The translations under genes were made by a program, and so were the position numbers. Shown here piece after piece: positions 6,793 to 13,647 of a stretch of 15,385 nucleotides of DNA; the first letter of the stretch is position 1; every line of letters begins with the position of its first letter. The stretch lies in NCBI GenBank assembly GCA_017354575.1, contig JAFMQP010000042.1, positions 1-15,385 of the forward strand, read 5' to 3'. Under the pieces are notes generated by a model. That model saw only the letters and a list, made by a program, of their open reading frames with translations, ran no database searches and had not been told where the DNA came from. The DNA comes from Acidothermales bacterium (lineage in GTDB: Bacteria > Actinomycetota > Actinomycetes > Streptosporangiales > WHST01).

Positions 6793-8028
6793 ATGGCGAA
6801 GGTTCTCTCGATCGTTCTCGCCGGAGGTGCCGGCAACCGGTTGATGCCGCTTACCGCCGACCGGGCGAAGCCCGCGGTCCCGTTCGGCGGCACGTACCGC
6901 CTGGTCGACTTCGTCCTGTCGAATCTGGCAAATGCCGGATTCCTGCATATTGTTGTGCTCACGCAGTACAAGAACCACAGCCTCGACCGGCACATCTCGT
7001 TGACATGGCGGATGTCGACGATCCTCGGCAACTACGTCTCCCCCGTGCCCGCCCAGCAACGGGTCGGGCCGCGCTGGTTCGCGGGTTCGGCGGACGCCAT
7101 CTTCCAGAACCTCAACCTCATCGGCGACGAACGTCCCGAGCACGTCATCGTCTTCGGCGCCGACCACGTCTACCGCATGGACCCGCGGCAGATGCTCGAC
7201 CAGCACGTCGCGAGCGGCGCGGGCGTGACGGTCGCGGCGATCCGGCAGCCGATCTCGCAGGCCGACCAGTTCGGCGTCATCGAGGCCGACCAGGAGACGC
7301 AGCGGATCACGGCGTTCCGGGAGAAGCCCAAGGACGCCGTCGGCCTCCCCGACGCGCCCGACCAGATCTACGCCTCCATGGGCAACTACATCTTCACCAC
7401 CGAGGCACTCATCGACTCCGTCAAGGCCGACAACGCGGACCAGACGAGCAAGCACGACCTCGGCGGTGACATCATCCCGGCGCTCGTGCGGTCCGAGGAC
7501 GCGTTCGTCTACGACTTCGCGCAGAACGTCGTACCCGGGACGACGGAACAGGAGCAGGGGTACTGGCGCGACGTCGGCACCCTGGACTCGTTCTACGAGG
7601 CCAACATGGACCTCGTCTCGATCAACCCCGTGTTCAACCTCTACAACTACGACTGGCCCATCCTCACGCAGAACCCGCCCTATCCCCCGGCGAAGTTCGT
7701 GTTCAACGCCGACGACCGCACGGGCGTGGCCCTCGACTCGATCGTCGCGCACGGCGCGATCATCTCCGGCGGTCACGTGGAACGGTCGGTGATCTCGCCG
7801 CTGGTACGGGTCAACTCCTGGGCCGAGGTCACCGACTCGGTGCTGATGGACGGCGTGCAGGTCGGCCGGCACGCCGTGGTCCGCCGGGCGATCCTCGACA
7901 AGAACGTGCAGGTGCCCGAGGGCGTCCGGATCGGTGTCGACCGCGAGGAGGACGAGGCCCGCGGCTTCACCGTCTCGAAGGACGGCGTCGTCGTGCTCGG
8001 CAAGGACCAGAAGATCCCGCCCGCGTAG
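6793..8028 (+). CDS. glgC: Glucose-1-phosphate adenylyltransferase (ADP-glucose pyrophosphorylase)
   Basis: A 411-residue enzyme making ADP-glucose from ATP and glucose-1-phosphate, the first committed step of glycogen and maltose-1-phosphate synthesis. The N-terminal nucleotidyltransferase domain has the pyrophosphorylase loop LAGGAGNRLMPL (9-20) and the AKPAVPFGG regulator/substrate segment (25-33). It also has FGADHVYRMD with catalytic D124, EKP (177-179), the SMGNYIF strand and YWRDVGT. The C-terminal third is a left-handed beta-helix (SIVAHGAIISGGHVERSVISP onwards) ending in a GRHAVVRRAILDKNV turn, as in GlgC. The loop has Asn where many relatives have Lys or Thr (GGxGKRL). Length is normal. 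The ATG at 6793 begins MAKVLSIVLAGG; the GTG at 6784 would add three residues. ADP-glucose feeds GlgA/GlgM encoded on the other strand. Codons at 6922-6954 are unusually A/T-ending for this genome. Confidence 0.96.
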   Translation: MAKVLSIVLAGGAGNRLMPLTADRAKPAVPFGGTYRLVDFVLSNLANAGFLHIVVLTQYKNHSLDRHISLTWRMSTILGNYVSPVPAQQRVGPRWFAGSADAIFQNLNLIGDERPEHVIVFGADHVYRMDPRQMLDQHVASGAGVTVAAIRQPISQADQFGVIEADQETQRITAFREKPKDAVGLPDAPDQIYASMGNYIFTTEALIDSVKADNADQTSKHDLGGDIIPALVRSEDAFVYDFAQNVVPGTTEQEQGYWRDVGTLDSFYEANMDLVSINPVFNLYNYDWPILTQNPPYPPAKFVFNADDRTGVALDSIVAHGAIISGGHVERSVISPLVRVNSWAEVTDSVLMDGVQVGRHAVVRRAILDKNVQVPEGVRIGVDREEDEARGFTVSKDGVVVLGKDQKIPPA

Positions 8029-8111
8029 GTCACGCCGGTTGAGAATCCCGAGTAGGGCCACCCGTCTTGTTTCAACAGGTTTCGGCGGGAAGGTCGAACG
8101 CCTGCCCGCGC

Positions 8112-8331
8112 ATGACCGCGGCGTCGACGGTGCTGGTCGCACGTTGGTGCTCGCCGGCGTACGGGCCTGCACGGCGTCGCGGGCGGCCTCACGCTCGGCG
8201 CGGTCGAGCTCGCCGTGACGGTCGTCGCGGGCGGCGGGCTCGCGACCGGTGGCCTCGCCGTCGTCGTCTTCGCGTGCCTGACGGTGCTCGCGGTGCGTGC
8301 CGTACGCGACCTCGGCGGGCGCGTCAGCTGA
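8112..8331 (+). pseudogene. Frame-broken small membrane protein remnant (tentative)
   Basis: No intact gene spans 8029-8323, but the coding signature (G/C at third positions) runs along the plus strand and switches frame twice. From the ATG at 8112 it reads MTAASTVLV, then from about 8141 in the next frame RTLVLAGV, and from about 8161 to the TGA at 8329-8331 a hydrophobic reading GLHGVAGGLTLGAVELAV, then an Ala/Val-rich second helix and a basic RAVRDLGGRVS end. Joined, these would give a roughly 73-residue protein with two membrane helices. Two one-base deletions, or sequencing errors, would explain the breaks. The only intact ORF in the last frame (GTG at 8215) is 38 residues. The 3' end overlaps the convergent TSUP gene by 8 bases. 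Bases 8029-8111 are less GC-rich and hold nothing I can identify. Confidence 0.35.
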
Positions 8332-9076
8332 AGAACAGCAGCTTGACGACCGCGACCAGCCCCACGACCACGATGACGACGCGCAGCGCGAGCGGCGGCA
8401 GCCGTCGGCCGACCTTGGCGCCGATCTGGCCGCCGATCACCGAACCGGCCGCGAGGAGCGCGGAGACGAGCCACGCCACGTGCGCGACGAAGACGAACAG
8501 CAGCGCCGCCACCAGGTTGACCACCGTCGTGCTCACGTTCTTCACCGCGTTGAGCCGCTGCAGGTGGTCGTGCAGGAAGATGCCGAGCAACGCCATGATG
8601 ATGACGCCCTGCGCCGCACCGAAGTAGCCGCCGTAGACGGAGCACAGGAACGCCCCGACGAGCACGGCGCCGATGTGGTCCTTCTCGCCGTGCCGCCTGG
8701 CGAGCCAGCCGTTGAGCGTCGGCTGCAGCACGACCAGCACCACCGCGACGAGGATCAGCGCCGGGACGATCTCGTCGAACGCCGACTCCGGCAGCGCGAG
8801 CAGCAGGATGCCCCCGAGCAGTGCGCCGAACACCGACACGACGCCGAGCGCGACCGCGCGCCTGAACTGGCCCTCGAGCTCACGCCGGTAGCCGAGCGCA
8901 CCGCTCACGCCGCCCGGTACGAGACCGACGGTGTTGGAGACGTTCGCGACGAGCGGCGGATAACCGAGCGCGATCAGGGTCGGGAAGGTGACGAGCGATC
9001 CCGAACCGACGATCGTGTTGATCGTGCCGGCGGCGATACCGGCGATGAAGACCGCGGCGCCCTGCCAGGGCGTCAC
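8324..9076 (-). CDS. TSUP family (TauE/SafE-type) membrane permease
   Basis: A 250-residue polytopic membrane protein of the sulfite-exporter TauE/SafE superfamily, with about eight hydrophobic helices. The N-terminal signature GTINTIVGSGSLVTFPTL with GYPPLVANVSNTVGLVPGG is followed by a central YGGYFGAAQGVIIMALLG, the second copy of the internal repeat, as expected. TSUP members move sulfite, sulfoacetate, thiosulfate or other organic anions; the substrate here cannot be read. The GTG at 9076 is chosen because homology begins just after it and it overlaps the upstream SPFH stop as GTGA (4-base overlap), which implies translational coupling; AGGA directly precedes it. It is the last gene of the nfeD-SPFH-TSUP operon. 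A sulfur role for the operon is not supported by any neighbour. Confidence 0.9.
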   Translation of the reverse strand: MTPWQGAAVFIAGIAAGTINTIVGSGSLVTFPTLIALGYPPLVANVSNTVGLVPGGVSGALGYRRELEGQFRRAVALGVVSVFGALLGGILLLALPESAFDEIVPALILVAVVLVVLQPTLNGWLARRHGEKDHIGAVLVGAFLCSVYGGYFGAAQGVIIMALLGIFLHDHLQRLNAVKNVSTTVVNLVAALLFVFVAHVAWLVSALLAAGSVIGGQIGAKVGRRLPPLALRVVIVVVGLVAVVKLLFFS

Positions 9077-10200
9077 TCCTGGGTGTTCTGGTCGTCGGCG
9101 GCATCCGGCGTACGAGCGACGTTGCCGACCACGGGGCCCACCGCGGGCGTGCTCAGCTGCTCGATCGCCTGCGCGAGCTCGGCACCGGTGGCGCGTTCGC
9201 GCTTGCGTGCGGCCACCTGCTCGGACCGGCGCGGGTCCACGTCGCCGCCCTCGGCCGTGACGGCGGCGGCCTCGTCGCCCTGTTCCCCCGCACCGGTGAG
9301 GTTGCCCAGCGCGCCGCCGATCCCCTGCAACGCCTGGGTGAGCTCGCTCGGCACGATCCACAGCTTGTTGGCGTCGCCCTCCGCGATCTTCGGCAACATC
9401 TGCAGGTACTGGTACGACAGCAGCTTGGAGTCCGGGTTGCCCTCGTGGATGGCCTCGAAGACCGTCTCGATGGCCTGCGCCTCACCCTTGGCACGGAGCG
9501 CCTGCGCACGGGCGTCGCCCTCGGCCCGGGTGACCGACGCCTCCGCCTCGCCTCGGGCACGCAGCACCGCGGACTGCTGGTCGCCCTCGGCGTTGAGGAT
9601 CTGCGATTGCTTGACACCCTCGGCGTTGAGGATCGCCGCCCGCTTGTCGCGGTCGGCGCGCATGGCCTTCTCCATCGCGTCCTTGATGGTGGGCGGTGGC
9701 TCGATCGCGCGGATCTCCACCCGGTTCACGCGGACGCCCCACTTGCCGGTCGCCTCGTCGAGCACGCCGCGCAGCGCGTCGTTGATGGTCTCCCGCGACG
9801 TCAGCGTCCGCTCGAGGTCCATCGAGCCGATGACGTTGCGCAGCGTGGTGACGGTGAGCTGCTCGATCGCCTGGATGAAGTTGGCGATCTCGTACGTCGC
9901 GTCCCGCGCGTTGGTGACGGTGTAGTAGACGACGGTGTCGACGCTGACGCTCAGGCTGTCCTCGGTGATGACCGGCTGCGGCGGGAACGGCACGACCTGC
10001 TCGCGCAGGTCGGCCATGTGCCGGATGCGTTCGACGTACGGGATCAGCAGGTGCGGTCCCGCCTCCAGGGTGCGGCTGTACCGGCCGAGCCGTTCGACGA
10101 TGCCGGCGCGCTGCTGTGGGACGATCCGCACCGAACGCAGCAGCGTGACGATGACGAACAGGACCACGACGACCAGCCCGACGATCTCACCGATGCCCAT
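9073..10200 (-). CDS. SPFH/stomatin-like (band 7) membrane protein, QmcA type
   Basis: A 375-residue paraslipin/stomatin-like protein. A single N-terminal membrane helix (about residues 5-22) is followed by the SPFH (band 7) domain from RIVPQQRAGIVERLGRY to RVEIRAIEPPPTI, ending in AMEKAMRADRDKRA. A long Ala/Glu/Gln-rich coiled-coil (ILNAEGVKQSQILNAEGD and onward, roughly 190-255) follows, then a conserved helix KLLSYQYLQMLPKIAEG and a low-complexity acidic tail of about 90 residues that is longer than in many QmcA proteins. Such proteins form oligomeric scaffolds in membrane microdomains and often guard membrane proteases. The ATG at 10200 starts 12 bases after the nfeD stop, and the TGA overlaps the TSUP start. 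The pairing with NfeD is the usual one: the OB-fold of NfeD is thought to bind the SPFH oligomer. Confidence 0.93.
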   Translation of the reverse strand: MGIGEIVGLVVVVLFVIVTLLRSVRIVPQQRAGIVERLGRYSRTLEAGPHLLIPYVERIRHMADLREQVVPFPPQPVITEDSLSVSVDTVVYYTVTNARDATYEIANFIQAIEQLTVTTLRNVIGSMDLERTLTSRETINDALRGVLDEATGKWGVRVNRVEIRAIEPPPTIKDAMEKAMRADRDKRAAILNAEGVKQSQILNAEGDQQSAVLRARGEAEASVTRAEGDARAQALRAKGEAQAIETVFEAIHEGNPDSKLLSYQYLQMLPKIAEGDANKLWIVPSELTQALQGIGGALGNLTGAGEQGDEAAAVTAEGGDVDPRRSEQVAARKRERATGAELAQAIEQLSTPAVGPVVGNVARTPDAADDQNTQE

Positions 10201-10212
10201 GACCTGGTCCCG

Positions 10213-10659
10213 TCATTGCCCTATCTCCGTTCCCATGCCGTACACCAGCGCCGTCGCGCCGTCGATCTCGATCACCTGCACAGTACAACCGGGCTCCAGC
10301 ACGAGCGTCGGGTCGTAGGCTCGTGCCGACCAGATCTCGCCCCTGAGCTTCACCCGGCCGCTGTGCGCGTCGACCCGTTCGACGACGAGGGCGTCCTCAC
10401 CGACCAGCTTGGACAGGCCGGTGCGCTGCGGGAGGCGTTGTTGCGTGTATCTGCGGACGACCGGCCGGACGAACCCGAGCGTGGCGATCGCGGCGATCGC
10501 GAACCCGAGCAGCTGCCAGCCGAACGGCGACCCGAGCAGCGCGAGCACCAGACCGGCCAGTGCGGCGATCGCGAGCATGCCGAAGACCAGCACCGGCGCC
10601 ACGGCTTCGAGGATGCCCAGGATGCCGGCTGCGATCAGCCACGCGACCCATGCCTGCAC
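10213..10659 (-). CDS. NfeD-like membrane protein (short type, OB-fold C-terminus)
   Basis: A 148-residue NfeD-family protein of the short class, without the N-terminal ClpP-like protease domain. Residues 1-60 form membrane helices (WLIAAGILGILEAVAPVLVFG, then an Ala/Leu-rich pair). After a basic linker (VRPVVRRYTQQRLPQRTG) a C-terminal beta-rich OB-fold carries the family phrase GRVKLRGEIWSARAYDP and the closing GCTVQVIEIDGATALVYG. NfeD proteins bind SPFH proteins and probably shape their membrane assemblies. The start is the GTG at 10659: the hydrophobic segment begins directly after it, and a -10 hexamer lies 7 bases upstream, giving a leaderless transcript. It is the first gene of the three-gene operon and sits 42 bases after the stop of the upstream ABC ATPase. 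Confidence 0.92.
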   Translation of the reverse strand: MQAWVAWLIAAGILGILEAVAPVLVFGMLAIAALAGLVLALLGSPFGWQLLGFAIAAIATLGFVRPVVRRYTQQRLPQRTGLSKLVGEDALVVERVDAHSGRVKLRGEIWSARAYDPTLVLEPGCTVQVIEIDGATALVYGMGTEIGQ

Positions 10660-10666
10660 ACCCTTC

Positions 10667-10672
10667 AGCCTA
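10667..10672 (-). promoter_or_regulatory. -10 element of the nfeD-SPFH-TSUP operon (leaderless)
   Basis: TAGGCT on the minus strand ends 7 bases before the GTG start at 10659. No clear TTGACA-type element lies 16-18 bases further up, which is common for actinobacterial promoters. It sits in the 42-base gap after the ABC ATPase gene and indicates the operon has its own promoter. Confidence 0.5.
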
Positions 10673-10701
10673 GCCCGTCGGGCAGGGGGGAACGGGCCCT
10701 G

Positions 10702-11490
10702 CTACGCCGTTCCTCGCGCGATCCACCGGCCGCCGACGCGGTCCAGGTCGAGCCAGATCCCGAAGCACTTCGACAGCGCCTCCGCGGTCAGCACGTCCTC
10801 GATCGGGCCGGACGCCACGGGCCGTCCCTCACGCAGCATCAGGCAGTGGGTGAACGCCGGCGGGATCTCCTCGACGTGGTGCGTCACGAGCACGGAGACC
10901 GGCGCGTACTCGTCGGCCGCGAGCGCGGAGAGCCGGCGGACGAGGTCCTCCCTGGCGCCGAGGTCGAGGCCGGCGCCCGGCTCGTCGAGCAGCAGCAGCT
11001 CGGGGTCGGTCATCAGGGCCCTGGCGATCTGCACCCGCTTGCGCTCGCCCTCGGACAGCGTGCCGAACGTCCGGTCGACCAGGTGCCCGCAGCCGAGCTG
11101 GCTGAGCAGCGCCTCGGCCCGGTCGACGTCCGCCGCGTCGTACGCCTCCCGCCACCGCCCGATGACGGCGTACGACGCGGTGATGACGACGTCGCGCACG
11201 CGTTCCCGCTCGGGGATCCGGCCGGCGAGGGCGGCGCTCGTCACGCCGATCCGCGGCCGCAGCTCGAACACGTCGACCGCGCCGAGCCGTTCGCCGAGGA
11301 TCTCCACCGTTCCCGTCGTGGGGAACAGCTGCGCGGCCGCGATCCGCATCGCCGTCGTCTTGCCGGCGCCGTTCGGGCCGAGGACGATCCAGCGTTCGCT
11401 CTCGCGCACGGTCCAGCTCAGCTCGTCGAGCAGCGTCGACCCGTTCCGCACCACGGAAACGGCGTCCAGCCGCAGCACCTCAGTGCTCAT
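10702..11490 (-). CDS. Stand-alone ABC ATP-binding protein (YlmA/ModF-like)
   Basis: A 262-residue single ABC ATPase with all catalytic motifs: Walker A GPNGAGKTT (38-46), signature LSEGE (145-149), Walker B LLLLDEP (165-171, E170) and the switch histidine in LVTHHVEEIPPAFTH (about 200-212). The HHVEEIPPAFTH wording and the absence of a membrane-protein neighbour match the YlmA/ModF-like group, whose function is poorly defined. It may serve a permease encoded elsewhere or act without one. The ATG at 11490 is preceded by GGAG three bases away; a TTG at 11499 is an alternative. Divergent transcription with the plus-strand gene at 11582 leaves a shared 91-base regulatory gap. A 6-base inverted repeat (10682-10687 with 10697-10702) at its stop could form a weak hairpin, but no T tract follows. 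Confidence 0.9.
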   Translation of the reverse strand: MSTEVLRLDAVSVVRNGSTLLDELSWTVRESERWIVLGPNGAGKTTAMRIAAAQLFPTTGTVEILGERLGAVDVFELRPRIGVTSAALAGRIPERERVRDVVITASYAVIGRWREAYDAADVDRAEALLSQLGCGHLVDRTFGTLSEGERKRVQIARALMTDPELLLLDEPGAGLDLGAREDLVRRLSALAADEYAPVSVLVTHHVEEIPPAFTHCLMLREGRPVASGPIEDVLTAEALSKCFGIWLDLDRVGGRWIARGTA

Positions 11491-11569
11491 CTTCTCCAAC
11501 CCCGAGACAAGGCGTCATGGGTCCTCTCGGCTCACCCCCGCGCCGGATCCCAACATAGACCGTGTCTCC

Positions 11570-11575
11570 TATCCT
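11570..11575 (+). promoter_or_regulatory. -10 element of the 11582 gene (leaderless)
   Basis: TATCCT is followed by 6 bases and then the GTG start. GAAGG immediately before the GTG is too close to serve as a ribosome site, so initiation on a leaderless message is the simplest reading. This also decides the start at 11582. Confidence 0.5.
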
Positions 11576-11581
11576 CGAAGG

Positions 11582-12358
11582 GTGGCAGCGCAGGGATCAC
11601 ACGCCCCCGCGTCCGCGGTGCTCGTGGCCTGGGGCAACGCATGGACAGCCGGACACTGCGGACTCGACGAGGTCGTCGACGCGCTCGAGCGCGAGCACGG
11701 CCCGCAGGTCGTCACCGGGCTGCCGGGACCCGCGGACGACCTGCCGCTGCGGCACGCGCTCGGCGAACTGCGTGCGGGCGGGCTCACCGCGTTCCGGCTG
11801 GCGCTGCCGATCCCTGGCGACCCGCTCGGGCTCACCGGGCCCGCGGCGTTCAACGAGGCCGCGGTCGACGCCGGCGAGGCCGTGCTCGTCGACGTTCCCG
11901 CCGTGCCGCTCGGGCTGGTTCCCGGCGCGGACGACCGCGGCTCGTCGTACGCGGGCACGAGCTGGACGGCGTACCGGGTCGCCCCGACGGCGCCCCAGAC
12001 GCCCACGCTCGCCGAGGCCGAACAGGCGCTCGCACTGACCCTGCGCAGCACCGCCGACCTGCTGCTCGACCTGGACGTCGCCGCGTCCGGTCCCGCGGCC
12101 GACGAGGCGCTCGCCGGACTGCGCAGGGAGCCCGCGGGCACCGACCTCGCGCCCGGCTACCCGCCGCGCGCCCACCGGGTGGCGGCGCAGGCGGCGCGGC
12201 TGGCCGCGATCTCCCGTGTCGGTCTCGCCGACGACGGCGGCGCGATCACGTCGCGCGAGGCGGACGCACGCCGCTCGGCCCTCCGCGACCTGGAGCGGGC
12301 CGTCCGCCGCGCCCGGGTCGCGGCCCACAACTCGGTCGCCGAGAACCGTTCGTCCTGA
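11582..12358 (+). CDS. Conserved-looking hypothetical protein next to serB
   Basis: I do not recognise this family. The product is 258 residues, soluble and Ala/Leu-rich with no signal peptide or membrane helix. The N-terminal half is compact: AVLVAWGNAWTAGHCGLDEVVDAL near residues 11-34, GLTAFRLALPIPGDPLGLTGPAAFNEAAVDAGEA in the middle, then VDVPAVPLGLVPGAD and a SYAGTSWTAYRVAP strand. A helical C-terminal third includes a basic heptad-like run (ADARRSALRDLERAVRRARVAAHN). Even G/C third-position bias over the whole frame and the leaderless promoter support a real gene. It lies 53 bases before serB on the same strand and divergent from the ABC ATPase. The location suggests an actinobacterial housekeeping role, but I infer no function. 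Confidence 0.75.
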   Translation: MAAQGSHAPASAVLVAWGNAWTAGHCGLDEVVDALEREHGPQVVTGLPGPADDLPLRHALGELRAGGLTAFRLALPIPGDPLGLTGPAAFNEAAVDAGEAVLVDVPAVPLGLVPGADDRGSSYAGTSWTAYRVAPTAPQTPTLAEAEQALALTLRSTADLLLDLDVAASGPAADEALAGLRREPAGTDLAPGYPPRAHRVAAQAARLAAISRVGLADDGGAITSREADARRSALRDLERAVRRARVAAHNSVAENRSS

Positions 12359-12396
12359 CCGGCGGTGCCCCTCACCGGCGGGCGTCCCCCGCTGAG

Positions 12397-12402
12397 TAGC
12401 CT
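12397..12402 (+). promoter_or_regulatory. -10 element of serB (near-leaderless)
   Basis: TAGCCT is followed by 9 bases (GGGCGCGCC) and the ATG at 12412. No Shine-Dalgarno is present in between. It sits in the 53-base gap after the 11582 gene, so serB can be expressed independently. Confidence 0.5.
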
Positions 12403-12411
12403 GGGCGCGCC

Positions 12412-13647
12412 ATGAGCGCTTCTCGCACGCTGCTCGTCACCCTCACCGGAAGGGACCGGCCGGGACTGCTGTCCACGGTCTTCGCCGCCGTCGCCAACGA
12501 GCCTGGCGTCGAGGTCCTGGACGTCGAGCAGGTCGTCGTCCGCGGCCGCATCGTGCTGGGCATCCTGCTCGCCGCCCCGACGCCGGAGAACGGTCTCGCC
12601 GGGGCGTTGCGGCGCACCGCGGCGGCCCTCGGGCTGGACGTCGACCTCACACCGGGCACCGGTGACAACGACCCGCGCAGGGGCGGGCGGCTGCACGTCA
12701 CCCTGCTCGGTGCGCCGCTTCGACCGGCCGCCGTCGCCGCCGTCGCCGGGCGCACGGCAGCGTGCGGCGCCAACATCGACCGCATCCTGCGGCTCGCCCG
12801 CTACCCGTGCACCGCCATCGAGTTCGAGGTCTCGGGTGCCGACGAGCACGCGCTGCGTGCCACACTGGCCGCCGAGGCCGTCGAACAGCAGGTGGACGTG
12901 GCCGTGCACCCGTCCGGCCTGGTACGCCGCGGCAAGCGGCTCGTGGTCATGGACGTCGACTCCACCCTCATCCAGGACGAGGTCGTCGAGCTGCTGGCCG
13001 AACGCGCCGGCTGCCAGGACGACGTCGCGAAGCTGACCGCCGCCGCGATGGGCGGCGAGCTCGACTTCGCCGACTCGCTGCGCGCCAGGGTGCGGCTGCT
13101 CGCCGGCCTCCCCGCGTCCGTTCTCGACGAGGTGCGCGACGGGCTCCGGCTCACGCCGGGCGCGCGGACCCTGGTGCGCACCCTGCGCCGGCTCGACCAC
13201 AGGATCGCGGTCGTGAGCGGCGGCTTCACGCAGGTGATCGAGCCACTGGCCGCCGGGCTCGGCATCGACTACGTCGCCGCGAACACCCTGGAGGTCGCCG
13301 ACGGCCGGCTCACCGGCGCGGTCACCGGGCCGATCCTCGACCGCGCGGGCAAGGCCGAGATGCTCGAGGTGTTCGCCGCGCGCGCCGGCGTACCGCTGCG
13401 CCAGACCGTCGCCATCGGCGACGGCGCCAACGACCTCGACATGATCCAGCGCGCGGGGCTCGGCGTCGCGTTCAACGCCAAGCCGGTGCTCCGCGCTGCC
13501 GCCGACACCTCGCTGTCCGTGCCCTACCTCGACTCGCTGCTGTTCCTGCTCGGCATCCCGCGGGACGAGGTCGAGGCGGCCGACGCCGAGGATATGACCT
13601 CGCCGGCGTCCGCCGTCGTCAACGGGGACGCCGCCATCGGCCGATGA
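12412..13647 (+). CDS. serB: Phosphoserine phosphatase SerB with tandem ACT domains
   Basis: A 411-residue enzyme removing phosphate from L-phosphoserine, the last step of serine synthesis, in the cytoplasm. Residues about 5-80 and 88-165 are two ACT-type ligand-binding domains (TLLVTLTGRDRPGLL; RLHVTLLGAPLRPAA), as in mycobacterial SerB2 (about 409 residues). The catalytic HAD domain follows: nucleophile motif DVDST (D181, D183), then MGGELDFADSLRARV as the substrate cap, SGGF (S269), the GKAEM lysine (K314), and GDGANDLDM with D337 and D341 binding Mg2+. All key residues are intact. The ACT domains imply allosteric control by an amino acid such as serine. The start ATG follows a near-leaderless promoter. 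The last 29 bases overlap the convergent LRR-like gene, and the C-terminal tail (about 20 residues) is unstructured-looking. Confidence 0.97.
   Translation: MSASRTLLVTLTGRDRPGLLSTVFAAVANEPGVEVLDVEQVVVRGRIVLGILLAAPTPENGLAGALRRTAAALGLDVDLTPGTGDNDPRRGGRLHVTLLGAPLRPAAVAAVAGRTAACGANIDRILRLARYPCTAIEFEVSGADEHALRATLAAEAVEQQVDVAVHPSGLVRRGKRLVVMDVDSTLIQDEVVELLAERAGCQDDVAKLTAAAMGGELDFADSLRARVRLLAGLPASVLDEVRDGLRLTPGARTLVRTLRRLDHRIAVVSGGFTQVIEPLAAGLGIDYVAANTLEVADGRLTGAVTGPILDRAGKAEMLEVFAARAGVPLRQTVAIGDGANDLDMIQRAGLGVAFNAKPVLRAAADTSLSVPYLDSLLFLLGIPRDEVEAADAEDMTSPASAVVNGDAAIGR

Noticed and set aside
8066..8095. Direct repeat GTTTC-aacag-GTTTC after glgC as a regulatory repeat
   Set aside because: Two 5-base copies in a short low-GC stretch, with no third copy or dyad.
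5452..8172. A 906-codon minus-strand frame antisense to glgC that also reads through glgA
   Set aside because: The composition is typical of an antisense shadow; glgC and glgA have intact catalytic motifs in their own frames.
10682..10702. GCAGGG...CCCTGC inverted repeat as a terminator of the ABC ATPase gene
   Set aside because: A 6-base stem with a 9-base G-rich loop, overlapping the stop codon, without a T tract; not enough to call a terminator.
11504..11568. Inverted 6-mers GAGACA and TGTCTC flanking the ABC ATPase / 11582 divergent promoter region
   Set aside because: Only 6 bases, 53 bases apart, with no extension into the flanks; likely chance.
9445..12399. A 984-codon plus-strand frame across SPFH, nfeD and the ABC ATPase
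   Set aside because: It is the antisense shadow of three genes with clear family motifs and then an off-frame reading of the 11582 gene.
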